A stretch of 64,000 nucleotides of DNA from Prolixibacteraceae bacterium UBA1413 (GTDB lineage Bacteria; Bacteroidota; Bacteroidia; Bacteroidales; Prolixibacteraceae). Below are positions 22,718-31,676 of the stretch, in pieces. The stretch covers positions 62,001 to 126,000 of the forward strand of contig DBPT01000028.1 in assembly GCA_002304925.1 (NCBI GenBank), read 5' to 3'. Made by a program: the position numbers and the translations under genes. The notes under the pieces are model-generated. The model worked only from the letters and a program-made list of their open reading frames with translations, was not told the origin of the DNA and searched no databases. Position 1 is the first letter of the stretch, and each line of letters begins with the position of its first letter.

Positions 22718-23470
22718 CTACAATCTCTTCTTGATTGCATTAAAAGCATACGAATTAAAATAATAAAGAGATCTTAATAGATTAAACTTTTCAATTGTAC
22801 GGTATGTTTTCCAAATATGTTTAGCAGACCTTAATTTGTTTGATGAAAGAGAGTTTTTCTGTACTCTGTATTGAGTCAAAACCTCAGTAAGACCAAACAT
22901 GGTATATCCTTTTCTGAATACATCCAGCCAGAAAGGGAAATCCTCCGCAACAGGCATTTTTCGAAACTCAACACCCTTGAGTAATTCACGCATAATAACC
23001 GTTGAAGAGAACCCAATATTGGTATTTCTTAAGTATTTATTGAAGTCCATAACAGGTTGTGCATGAATAGCCTTACCAAGAGAATTTCCAGATTCATCAA
23101 TTAGTTCATAAGAAGTACTTGAAATCCATGCATTCTTTTCTTTCATAAACTGAAGTTGATGTTCTAGTTTTTCAGGCATCCAAATATCGTCGCTATCAAG
23201 GAAAGCGATCAGATCACCCTTTGCTGAAGCGATACCCAGGTTTCTTGGGATTGAAGGACCTCCGGAATTTTCATCATTAATAATTAGGCCGATTCTTGGA
23301 TCTTCTTTTACAAATGAGTTGATAATTTCTACCGAGTGGTCAGTGGAACAATCATCAATCACGATGGCTTCCCAGTTTTCGTATGTTTGACCTAAAACAG
23401 AATTCAGAGTTTCCCTGATTCTCTCACCGGCATTGTAACAAGGGATAATGATAGATACCTGACTATGCAT
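22718..23470 (-). CDS. Family 2 glycosyltransferase
   Basis: 250 residues covering one GT-A domain. The start is VSIIIPCYNAGERIRETLNS, with IVIDDCSTDHSVEI and the metal-binding LIAFLDSDDIWMPEKL. The conserved acidic VAEDFPFWLDVFRKG region around residue 170 is also present. It adds one sugar to the lipid-linked repeat unit on the cytosolic face of the inner membrane; donor unknown. The start overlaps the preceding glycosyltransferase by 8 bases. It is the last gene before gmd and is AT-rich like the rest of the cassette. Confidence 0.9.
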   Translation of the reverse strand: MHSQVSIIIPCYNAGERIRETLNSVLGQTYENWEAIVIDDCSTDHSVEIINSFVKEDPRIGLIINDENSGGPSIPRNLGIASAKGDLIAFLDSDDIWMPEKLEHQLQFMKEKNAWISSTSYELIDESGNSLGKAIHAQPVMDFNKYLRNTNIGFSSTVIMRELLKGVEFRKMPVAEDFPFWLDVFRKGYTMFGLTEVLTQYRVQKNSLSSNKLRSAKHIWKTYRTIEKFNLLRSLYYFNSYAFNAIKKRL

Positions 23471-24602
23471 TGCTATTGATTTGAGAAGCGAATTTTTGAG
23501 AAGCTAATTTTTCATAAGCATTTATGAGTTTAATTTCCTCATTTTGCCAATTATAGAGATTTCTAACTGCCTTTCTTCCATTTTGCCCCATTGTTTCCGC
23601 CACTGCTGGATGCGAGACAAAAAATTCTATTGCATGAGCAATTTCAAGAGAATTAAAAGGATCTACACAATACCCGCAATTGTTACCTAGCACAATCGAT
23701 TCCCAAAGTGGAATATTTGATGCAATAACTGGTATGCCTGCACTCATATATTCAAACATCTTAACTGGCAATGCATCCATATGATTACATGTGGGATGTA
23801 AAACAACCAATCCGGCAATGGATTTTGACAAAATTTCCTTTATAGCCATCCTATTTAAAAATCCCTTATATTCAGTTAGTTTCCACCCTTCGAGCGATTT
23901 GACTTTCTTCTCAAAAGAAGTTTCTGAGAAAGAACCTCCCAATACAAGCCTTGTATCACTATTCGTTAATGAGATTGCTTTCACCATTTCTTTAATACCT
24001 CTGATCGCAGTGAGAGATCCAATATAGCAAACCTGATTTTCTTTCATTTGCCAGTCGTTTGGTTCAGAAGGGAATTCATCAATCATTGGAAAATTTTGAA
24101 TTTCAATAACATCAGGATTAATTTGCTTCATTTTGTCCCTAATTAGTGTTGTTGAAGTAACAATAAGGTCAAATTTTTTCAAGGCGGATTTCTCATATAA
24201 CTTATACAATCCAGCAACCAGCATACCCAGTATTCTCCCCAAATAAGGTTTGGTTTTTATTTGTAATGGCACATCTTCATGAGAATCAAAGACAACTATC
24301 TTTCCAACCTTTTTTAAGCGAAGACCTATCGGGATTAATTCCGGATCGTGTAGATGATAGATTTCAGCATTCAATTCCAGTGCTTTTGCAAAAATTTTAG
24401 TGGTGGTCAGAACAAATCGTTCTATTCGGTTACCACCAATACCAACATCGTATATGTCAATAGAATCCCTCTTCTCATCATTTTTACCATCTGCAACGAC
24501 TAATGAGACATCCCACCCCTTTCTAGAAAGGGATTTGCACTGTTTCAAAAAAATACGCGTGTCAAATCGCTGATGAACCGAAGTTAGATGGGCAATCTTC
24601 AT
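23463..24602 (-). CDS. Family 4 glycosyltransferase (GT-B)
   Basis: 379 residues with the two-domain GT-B layout. The N-terminal half has IAHLTSVHQRFDTRIFLKQC and IYHLHDPELIPIGL. The C-terminal donor-binding half has QVCYIGSLTAIRGIKEMVKA and ALPVKMFEYMSAGIPVIASN, the E-x7-E type region. It is a retaining transferase acting on the growing repeat unit; sugar unknown. It shares one base with the upstream glycosyltransferase and overlaps the next gene by 8 bases, so the genes are translationally coupled. Confidence 0.9.
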   Translation of the reverse strand: MKIAHLTSVHQRFDTRIFLKQCKSLSRKGWDVSLVVADGKNDEKRDSIDIYDVGIGGNRIERFVLTTTKIFAKALELNAEIYHLHDPELIPIGLRLKKVGKIVVFDSHEDVPLQIKTKPYLGRILGMLVAGLYKLYEKSALKKFDLIVTSTTLIRDKMKQINPDVIEIQNFPMIDEFPSEPNDWQMKENQVCYIGSLTAIRGIKEMVKAISLTNSDTRLVLGGSFSETSFEKKVKSLEGWKLTEYKGFLNRMAIKEILSKSIAGLVVLHPTCNHMDALPVKMFEYMSAGIPVIASNIPLWESIVLGNNCGYCVDPFNSLEIAHAIEFFVSHPAVAETMGQNGRKAVRNLYNWQNEEIKLINAYEKLASQKFASQINSNA

Positions 24603-25726
24603 TATAGTTCAACTAAGCTCTTCATAAACTCGAGGATTGTCTTGGATCTTTTATTTAAATCATACCGTTTAGAATGTGCCATGGCATTAGCAGACATTTT
24701 TTCACGCAAGGCAGCATTAGTTGCTAGTTTTATGATCGAATTACGGATAGCTGAAACATCCATTGGATTTACCAATATTGAAAACGACGGATCACATTGA
24801 CTTCTAACCTCTGGAATATCTGATGATATTATCGGAAGGCCACAGGCCATGGCTTCAATTATGGAATTATTGTTGCCTTCATGTAAAGTTGGTAAAACAA
24901 AAATGTCGGCACAATTAAGCAATTCATGAACACTAAATGCAGGAACTCGCTGTTTAAATACAATCTGATTGCTTATCAAATCAATAGGTCCACCACCAAT
25001 AAATATTGCTTTTATATTATTTAGTCCTTCAATTGCCATTAGCAATCTATCAGGACCTTTGCTTTCAATGAAATTGCCAGTGAAGGCAATAATTATTTTA
25101 TCTTGGGGAAAATTAAATTTCTCGCGCAGACTTATCTTATCCAATTTTCTAAATTGTAAGCAATCAACTCCATTGGGAGCAACTATTATTTTTTCCTTTC
25201 GAATTTTGAAATTATGAAGCTTTTCTTTAACTTGATCTGAAACGGCAATAAAACCATCCATTCTATTAACAAGATCAATAAATCTACTATAAGTAAACCA
25301 TTTAACCGTGAGATCAAGTAATTGATTCTCACCAACATCGACAATAACAGGTTTCTGATACTTTTTGATCGCGTCTATTGCCAAAATACCATTACGAATA
25401 AATTTACAATAAACAACATCATACATAAGATTATACTTTTTTTCAGTACGTCTTACTGCAGCAACTAGTGCTAAATGAGTTAACGAATAAGTATTATAAC
25501 TTCCAATTTTTTTAGCACCAAAACTAAAAAATATGGGTCTGTATACATCAGCTTTCTCATGACCATAATAATTTTTGCTCTTAAACAGATCCAAAATACT
25601 CTCAGGGGATATTACGGTTACCTGGTGCCCATAGTCAACAAACTTTTGAACAAGTCTATATAAAAAAATCCCACGAGTTATATTCCTAGGTGAAGGGTAG
25701 TCAATTGTAATCACTAAAATTCTCAT
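24602..25726 (-). CDS. Family 4 glycosyltransferase (GT-B)
   Basis: 374 residues. The N-terminal part begins MRILVITIDYPSPRNITRG and has the acceptor-side LMYDVVYCKFIRNG. The C-terminal Rossmann part has KIIIAFTGNFIESKGPDRLL, IKAIFIGGGPI, and ADIFVLPTLHEGNNNSIIEA followed by MACGLPIISSDIPEV, the classic donor-binding segment. It is a retaining hexosyltransferase of the polysaccharide locus; specificity cannot be told. There are 8 bp to the upstream and 1 bp overlap with the downstream glycosyltransferase. Confidence 0.91.
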   Translation of the reverse strand: MRILVITIDYPSPRNITRGIFLYRLVQKFVDYGHQVTVISPESILDLFKSKNYYGHEKADVYRPIFFSFGAKKIGSYNTYSLTHLALVAAVRRTEKKYNLMYDVVYCKFIRNGILAIDAIKKYQKPVIVDVGENQLLDLTVKWFTYSRFIDLVNRMDGFIAVSDQVKEKLHNFKIRKEKIIVAPNGVDCLQFRKLDKISLREKFNFPQDKIIIAFTGNFIESKGPDRLLMAIEGLNNIKAIFIGGGPIDLISNQIVFKQRVPAFSVHELLNCADIFVLPTLHEGNNNSIIEAMACGLPIISSDIPEVRSQCDPSFSILVNPMDVSAIRNSIIKLATNAALREKMSANAMAHSKRYDLNKRSKTILEFMKSLVEL

Positions 25727-25734
25727 GTGGTTGA

Positions 25735-26907
25735 TTAATAAGCAAGAGAGGTTTCATCCCGCTTCGAGGATGAAAGCAAAACTTCATCAAATAGTGTCTC
25801 GTATTCTTGTATTATAGTTGATATTTCAAATGCATGTACTCGATTCTTTGCATTTTCAGCCAATCTACTTCTTAATTCATCATCTTGCAGTAATTCTATT
25901 ACTCTATCCGCAATATATTTGATATCTCCGACTGGAGTTAGAAAGCCGTCAATTCCATCATGAATTATTTCACGTGGACCAAAATCACAATCAGTCGCAA
26001 CAGGAGGCACACCACAAGCCATTGCTTCAATTAGTGCATTTGGGAATCCCTCCCAATGGGAAGTTGATAAGAATACATCAGCATTGACAAGGTAAACCCA
26101 TGGATTATTAACAAAACCATGCAATTTTACAAAATCCTCAACTTGAGATTTTTTGATTTGTTCTCTAATTTCAGATTCCAGTGACCCCTGACCAAGAATT
26201 AAAAGTCGTGAAGGAATTACAGATCTGATAATACTAAAAGCACTTATCATATCCTGATAAGCCTTAGGAGGATCTAAACGCCCGATAGCAAGGATTATCT
26301 TCTCATGCTCCTGCTTTGTATATGGGGAATTATCTGATTGTCTAATTGCTTTAGTGATGCCTTCAAAGTCAATAGGATTGTAAATGGTGTGAATTATATT
26401 ACTATTAATCTTAAAATTAATAACTAAATCATTCTTGATACCATCAGAATTTGCTATTATTTTATCAGCTAAGGAGTAAAAGATTTTTACTTCCAGTTTC
26501 CTAATAGGCAGAAAAAAACTCTTTGTTTTTATTTTTAACCATGAAATTGTATTTGTTCCTTCGCGAAGAATAATACCTGCTCTAAAACGTGTAAGGAATT
26601 TTGCCCTTGATACAGCTATGTTTGATGCGGTGCGAAAACTGACAACCAAGTCAGGATTGAGTTTTTTTATTGCGTTACCCAATTGATAGATACGATATAA
26701 GAAATGGATCTTCCCTGTTTTCCAACAAACAATCACCTTCTGAATGTCTGACGGAATCTTTTTATAAAACGCACCCTTTTCAGAATGAAGCAACAGGGTT
26801 AACTGGTATTTATTCCTATCCAGATTTTGGAGCAAGTTAAGCATAACTCTTTCAGCCCCTCCACCACCCAGGTCTCCAATATAAAAGAGGATATGTCTAT
26901 TTAACAT
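25735..26907 (-). CDS. Family 4 glycosyltransferase (GT-B), PglA/PglH-like
   Basis: 390 residues. The start ILFYIGDLGGGGAERVMLNL is the typical N-terminal glycine-rich loop. The C-terminal half has IILAIGRLDPPKAYQDMISA, LLILGQGSLESEIREQI and DVFLSTSHWEGFPNALIEA followed by MACGVPPVATDCDFGPREI. This pattern is common in enzymes adding GalNAc, GlcNAc or related sugars, but donor assignment is not safe. The gene is first of the four-glycosyltransferase run and is preceded by a leader element (26941-27088) duplicated at 42613-42873. Confidence 0.91.
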   Translation of the reverse strand: MLNRHILFYIGDLGGGGAERVMLNLLQNLDRNKYQLTLLLHSEKGAFYKKIPSDIQKVIVCWKTGKIHFLYRIYQLGNAIKKLNPDLVVSFRTASNIAVSRAKFLTRFRAGIILREGTNTISWLKIKTKSFFLPIRKLEVKIFYSLADKIIANSDGIKNDLVINFKINSNIIHTIYNPIDFEGITKAIRQSDNSPYTKQEHEKIILAIGRLDPPKAYQDMISAFSIIRSVIPSRLLILGQGSLESEIREQIKKSQVEDFVKLHGFVNNPWVYLVNADVFLSTSHWEGFPNALIEAMACGVPPVATDCDFGPREIIHDGIDGFLTPVGDIKYIADRVIELLQDDELRSRLAENAKNRVHAFEISTIIQEYETLFDEVLLSSSKRDETSLAY

Positions 26908-26940
26908 TTGAAAATCAATTCGAAAAAATTATTAATTAGT

Positions 26941-27088
26941 TGATCCTTATAAACTCACTCGTTTTTTATCTCAAGCTGAGCGGGATATTTCCCAGAGGCC
27001 AGAACTTGCTCTGAAAAATCCAACGCATAATAAATTTTAGTAGTTCTTCCCGCTTTAATTTCATCCACTTCTTCATATTATAAGCTGT
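26941..27088 (-). repeat. Leader-like repeat element, short copy
   Basis: About 148 bp, clearly similar to 42613-42873. Shared coding-strand strings include ATGAAG-AGTGGATGAAA / ATGAAGAGATGGATGAAA, GCGGGAAGAA / ACGGGAAGAA, TTTTTCAGAGC, CCTCTGGG and CTTGAGATAAAAAACGAGTG / TTTGAGATAATAAACAAGTG, ending TATAAGGAT. Both copies lie just upstream of the first gene of a minus-strand block. It contains a short open frame but no recognisable protein. Confidence 0.7.
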
Positions 27089-27674
27089 GTCTGCCATATC
27101 CCCGGCTGTGCCGCTGAGGTAATTTCTTATCATTCTGTTTGCTAGTATTCTTCGCTTTGCGAACAAATCGTAACTGATATTTTAGATTCTTTATTGCCCG
27201 TCAATAAGTCCTGGTCAGTTTGATATCTTCCTTCTTTGCGATTCTTTCGCAACCAGGAAAGCTATATCCGGCAACATGGAAAATGAACTGTTTCTCCAGT
27301 ATTTTGAAACCAGCTTCTTTTCAAAGCACAAAAACCTCCAATACTTCAAAGAACCCTTATCATCAAATCCTTCTGGAACCCTCAAAAAACATCGTTAAGT
27401 ACATAGCCAGGGAAGTAGCTCAACAAGGAATAATGGCAGGGGCCTGCCGCGTAACAACTCCAGAACCATCCGGGTCTTCATTTTTGCACTCTTTCGCTTT
27501 TGCTTTACCATACCTGTAAATTTAAGCTTAAACTGTGCTAACTTTTAATTGGGGTCAATATATCAACTATAAATACACCCTATCTGATGCCAATAGTAAG
27601 AGGAACAAGGATATATTAATTTTGCACTTTTCGATATTAAAATAGAAAAATATTTCCACTTAATTCATGTTCAT
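27089..27674. other. Large AT-rich gap; no gene recognised
   Basis: With the leader element this forms a 767-bp gap. Short open frames exist on the plus strand (about 27273-27390 and 27220-27519), but none resembles a known family or has a believable start context. It is best read as decayed sequence at a cassette joint. Confidence 0.4.
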
Positions 27675-29162
27675 TCAACTCATTCTTTTAAATACTACAT
27701 CTTTAAACCTAGCTTTTGTTGCTGGAATAAGATAATCCTTTGAAATTGAAATAATCGTCTTAAGATCAATCAATGAATTATTTTTTTTAAAAGAATCACA
27801 AGCTTTTAAATCATATATCACCGACATTTCTGCCAAGCTTGCTAACCATATTATTTTTTCTAAAAAGAAAATTCCAGAAGGCGGCACCCTTTTAATTAGT
27901 TTAAACAAGGTTTTTATAGCACTCATATTAAATAATCCCAATTTAGATAACTCATCAGATAAGGCCCTATCTTTTATTTCTTCAAATAGGTCATATCTTA
28001 TCATTTTGGAATAGGTATGATGCTTTTTAAGGTAATTGTCTGGTGTACCTTTCAGTTGCCCATATTTTAATCCTGTTCTTGCCCAAGGAATATCATCCAA
28101 TCGTGTATGGAAAAAATCCAAGATAAACCTGTAAATTTTATCGTTTCTTCTGAAAGGACGTATCGACCACAAATAACCGAAAACATCAGGATGTGTAAAT
28201 ACTTGATGGAATGCTGCATTTCTTTCCGTTAATAATTCCATACAAGGATTTAACATTCTACGCCAATAGTGTAGTTGGTAATCAAGTTCATTTTGCATAT
28301 ATTCCTGAGGCCTAGGAAATAATAAATGATAGTGTTTAATGTCATCTATAATTTTTTTGTATTGTTGTACAAAAATCACCTGATCAAAAACATTTCCAAT
28401 ATTTCTAATGTTTTGTTCAATTGGCCTAAGGTTCTCAATTTTAGTACCAGAATATTCCCCTCTTCCTATGCTATCACCATAACTGCCCCCCAAAATAATG
28501 TCAATGTTATTTTGATCTCTGACCTGTGGGATTGCATGAAGGTGAATAGGAGAATACTCGCATCCATGCATTGCAGTTTCCGTTAAATTATTTAATAAAT
28601 CCTTTTCTGTTACAATGAAGTGCTTCCATTTCCAATTCAAGCGAGAAGCAATCTCCTTTGCATAAACAACATCTCGGGTATTACTATTGCCCCAGGTAAA
28701 AGCAACTACATTAAGCCCCTTGAGTCTTTTTGTTTTAATTAAATAATCCAATGTTCCAGCGACAATACGGCTGTCCATGCCTCCGCTTAAAAGAATTCCA
28801 ATGTTTTTCTTATCACCGATATACAATTCAATTTCACAGCAGATCTTTTGAAAAAGATTAGACGCAATTTCGTCCTCAGGAATATCAAGATAGCCATGCT
28901 CAGGAACCTTAAAGTATTCCCAGTCAGAATACTCAGCATTCGGCTTCGCCATCCAAGGAACTCGCTGAATTTCTCTAATTAATGTACGATTGGCCAAAAT
29001 GTAATTTTTATTGAATAGTTCAATTGTGGCAATTGGGTCAATTATACGCTCATTAGACGACTCATTTAAAATTTCCGATATTTTTCTCCGAATTACGAAT
29101 TTCCCATTTTTTTCAATATAATAAGGATTTACATATCCTAAGTGATTACAATATTTAAACAT
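27675..29162 (-). CDS. Asparagine-synthase-like protein lacking the glutaminase domain
   Basis: 495 residues. The PP-loop ATP-pyrophosphatase motif NIGILLSGGMDSRIVAG lies at about residue 120, followed by VVAFTWGNSNTRDVVYAKEI and ILGGSYGDSIGRGEYSG in place of the usual GEGSDE region. The ~90 residues before it do not begin with the catalytic Cys2 of a glutaminase domain. They resemble only the end of one (NYILANRTLIREIQRVPWM). The family adenylates a carboxylate and forms an amide, but without glutaminase it must use ammonia or an amine. In polysaccharide loci such proteins may amidate or aminoacylate uronic sugars. The function here is inferred only. Confidence 0.8.
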   Translation of the reverse strand: MFKYCNHLGYVNPYYIEKNGKFVIRRKISEILNESSNERIIDPIATIELFNKNYILANRTLIREIQRVPWMAKPNAEYSDWEYFKVPEHGYLDIPEDEIASNLFQKICCEIELYIGDKKNIGILLSGGMDSRIVAGTLDYLIKTKRLKGLNVVAFTWGNSNTRDVVYAKEIASRLNWKWKHFIVTEKDLLNNLTETAMHGCEYSPIHLHAIPQVRDQNNIDIILGGSYGDSIGRGEYSGTKIENLRPIEQNIRNIGNVFDQVIFVQQYKKIIDDIKHYHLLFPRPQEYMQNELDYQLHYWRRMLNPCMELLTERNAAFHQVFTHPDVFGYLWSIRPFRRNDKIYRFILDFFHTRLDDIPWARTGLKYGQLKGTPDNYLKKHHTYSKMIRYDLFEEIKDRALSDELSKLGLFNMSAIKTLFKLIKRVPPSGIFFLEKIIWLASLAEMSVIYDLKACDSFKKNNSLIDLKTIISISKDYLIPATKARFKDVVFKRMS

Positions 29163-29590
29163 GGCAATAAAAAAGTGAAAAAAATAACAAAATCAGATTG
29201 ACTGTAATAACTGTGGTTAGGCGGTATTAAATTGTATTTTGTGTGCCTGGCAAAAGTATTAGCATAGAAGCGTAATTTGATTCTTTGATTTGAATTACGT
29301 TACAGTCTAGCACCTTTGAGTTAAAGAAAAAAATTCAGATATATCTGCTCAGTAGTTACAGTTTCTTTACCAAAATGGAATAGATACATGTAATGATAGC
29401 ACATAACAATAAAAGCTAAAAAGCCAGAAAATTAGCTGTATATATCTACACTGTTTTTTAGAGTCCTTATCGGGAATATTTCCACAGCACTATAGAACAC
29501 ATAGGAAATTGGGAAATGATCATTTTGATATTATCATCATAATTTCCACATTTTAATTTTTCATTATAAGAATGATTTAATCTCTACCTT
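29163..29590. other. AT-rich gap; nothing recognised
   Basis: 428 bp between the asparagine-synthase-like gene and the end of the flippase gene. No reading frame, hairpin terminator or known repeat was found on either strand. The promoter of the asparagine-synthase-like gene may lie here. Confidence 0.4.
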
Positions 29591-31060
29591 TCAGATAGAA
29601 GAATTCCTTGCGGTTCTGATAGAATTAAATCGTGATAAAACAATTTCTTTCAGATATAGATATGGGGCTAACTTGAACAATTCACTGACAAAAAATACAA
29701 TTACGGCCCCGAACAACAGTTGACTAATCATTTTCATCAGATAACCACCAGGTATTAGTTTCCCTATAACAAAGACCAACAATCCGCTACCAATAGCAAC
29801 CAAAAAAGACGGAAGAATATCAGTTATCTGTTCACTCATGGAGTAATTAATCATTTTGCCAGACCAGTAACTATTAATATAATATGAAATCAATGAATTA
29901 ACCATCATCCCAACTAACATTACTTTTATGCCCCAAATAATTCCAACAATGATGATGGGTACTGCCAATAGTTTCTTGATAATTTCGATTCTTAAGTACA
30001 GATCTGAACGACCTTGCACCTGAAGAATATTAAGATTAAGAGCCTGAAGAGGATACAACATACCTACAAAACAAAGCATTTGCAAATATACTATTGACGG
30101 TCTCCAAGCCTCACCAATTAATGTGATCACCATTGGTTCAGCTATTGCTGCTAATCCGGCAAGAATAACAAAACTAATATATGTAGTACTGGTAATCATT
30201 CTTTTATAACCTCCTTTTAGCACGACAGGATTTTCACGCATTTCCGAGAGTATCGGAAATGTTACCCGCGATATTACACTAGTTATCTGTTTTGAAGGCA
30301 AGTCGTTAAATGTTTGGGCACGTGTGTAATACCCTAGCTCATTCGCTGAAAAGAATTTTCCGATTACAAGGTAATATATATTTCTGTAAACGGTATCAAA
30401 AATGCCACTAATCATTATTTTATTCCCAAACCCAAATAATTCTTTAAAGGATTTTCTACTAAATTCAATCGTTGGTCTCCATCTATTTAATATCCAAAGC
30501 AATAGAGATGTTATAAACGAAAAAGATATCATTCGGGCAACAAGACTCCAAACTTCATAACCACGATAGGCCATTACGATTCCAATAATTCCCGATAGAA
30601 TACTGGATATTATGGTTATTTTAGCCAGAAGTTTAAAGTCAATTCTTTTTACCAAGGTAATTCTCTGAATAATAGTAAGTGAGCGAATTATAAGATCGAT
30701 ACCTACAATACGAACAATAGGTTTAAGCAATGGCTCCTTAAAGAAATCAGCTATTGCTCCGGCAGAAAAGAATAAAATAAGATACAGGATACATCCCATC
30801 CCCAGATTATAGTAGAATACAGTGGAAAAATCAACTTGTTTGCAGTCAGTCTTTCTAATCAATGCACTTCCAAGTCCACTTAAAATGAAAGAATTGGAAA
30901 TCGCAATAAAAACGGTAATCATTCCAATTAGACCATACTCCCTTGGTGCTATTACACGTGCCATTACAATTCCAACGATGAAATGAACAAGCTGCTCAGC
31001 AAAACTGTCAATACCACTCCACATGACACCTGTAATCGTTTTTTGTCTAAGATCGACCAT
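29591..31060 (-). CDS. Polysaccharide flippase (Wzx-like, MOP superfamily)
   Basis: 489 residues with 12-14 predicted membrane helices. The N-terminus has QKTITGVMWSGIDSFAEQLV and ARVIAPREYGLIGMITVF, hallmarks of the Wzx/MviN-like exporters of Bacteroidota loci. YYTRAQTFNDLPSKQITSVI is the usual central loop. It flips the undecaprenyl-linked repeat unit to the periplasmic face. It is the only intact flippase in the window; a close homologue at 42121-42593 is ruined. That decay suggests this copy took over the function. It begins 375 bp before the gmd fragment. Confidence 0.92.
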   Translation of the reverse strand: MVDLRQKTITGVMWSGIDSFAEQLVHFIVGIVMARVIAPREYGLIGMITVFIAISNSFILSGLGSALIRKTDCKQVDFSTVFYYNLGMGCILYLILFFSAGAIADFFKEPLLKPIVRIVGIDLIIRSLTIIQRITLVKRIDFKLLAKITIISSILSGIIGIVMAYRGYEVWSLVARMISFSFITSLLLWILNRWRPTIEFSRKSFKELFGFGNKIMISGIFDTVYRNIYYLVIGKFFSANELGYYTRAQTFNDLPSKQITSVISRVTFPILSEMRENPVVLKGGYKRMITSTTYISFVILAGLAAIAEPMVITLIGEAWRPSIVYLQMLCFVGMLYPLQALNLNILQVQGRSDLYLRIEIIKKLLAVPIIIVGIIWGIKVMLVGMMVNSLISYYINSYWSGKMINYSMSEQITDILPSFLVAIGSGLLVFVIGKLIPGGYLMKMISQLLFGAVIVFFVSELFKLAPYLYLKEIVLSRFNSIRTARNSSI

Positions 31061-31435
31061 GCTAATTTGCTTTAACCATCAATGTGATAAGGATTTAGTT
31101 TTTGTATCAGATATTTTCATGGAATAAACAGCAAATTTTTCAATTAAGTTTGTTCAGCAGTGTCTGCTTAAATTTTACTAAGATGGATATCGTTTTTTAT
31201 TATGCATAAAATCAGTAACTTAAACATCAATCAAACCGTAAAATTTGAGTTTTCCAAATGAAATTGACATGTGACAAATATCCACATAAAGTATTTATTT
31301 ACAGTGAATTGCTAATCATCATTTTTAATTTTAGTGGATACTACTGACACCAGAACATTTTATCTTGAATCAAATTTGAGATTGACATGGCAAATAGGAC
31401 AAACTTTTGATTCTATAACCCGGCTAGCGATTCTT
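31061..31435. other. AT-rich gap upstream of the flippase; nothing recognised
   Basis: 375 bp between the flippase start and the gmd fragment. No open frame resembling a protein, no strong hairpin and no match to the other repeats in the window were found. The gap probably contains the flippase promoter and cassette-joint debris. Confidence 0.4.
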
Positions 31436-31591
31436 CGGATCCTGGTAGATATGGTCGATACGTTCGGTGTTGAAGAGTGACGACCGCCGTTTTAACCCAT
31501 GGACGACATATCCCTTTTTCAGGAGGTACTCACTCAGGTACGCCCCGTCTTGCCCGGTTACTCCGGTGATCAATGCTGTTTTGTTTGTCAT
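31436..31591 (-). pseudogene. Fragment of gmd: first 52 codons
   Basis: 156 bp that match the first 156 bp of gmd (22541-22696) with only three differences. All three are at third codon positions and silent (CAG/CAA Gln, GGG/GGA Gly, AAT/AAC Asn). Homology ends abruptly after codon 52; the frame then reads Lys-Asn-Arg and stops. It still has its ATG but cannot make an enzyme. The fragment is GC-rich inside AT-rich surroundings. It marks a recombination boundary of the polysaccharide locus. Confidence 0.95.
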
Positions 31592-31676
31592 AGAAATCTG
31601 TCAAAAACCAATGTATGTTTTTCGGTAATTCATACTACTCATTTGACAATAAATGATAGAATCTTTTAAACTCATA

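Larger units (their letters stand above)
22697..31435. other. AT-rich cassette bounded by direct repeats of the gmd 5' end
   Basis: The segment lies between the intact gmd start (22541-22696) and a 156-bp copy of the same gmd start (31436-31591), both in the same orientation. It carries four glycosyltransferases, an asparagine-synthase-like gene and a flippase, all AT-rich compared with gmd/fcl. The boundaries suggest that it arrived by recombination within gmd. Its evolutionary direction is an inference. Confidence 0.55.

Noticed and set aside
26966..27166. 66-codon minus-strand frame as a gene
   Set aside because: It shares sequence with the frame at 42639-42860 only because both lie in the leader repeat; one copy has a ~110-bp insertion, and neither shows a protein-like pattern.
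27220..27519. 99-codon plus-strand frame as a gene
   Set aside because: No recognisable motifs, Ser/Thr/Pro-rich chance composition, and no partner genes on that strand in the locus.
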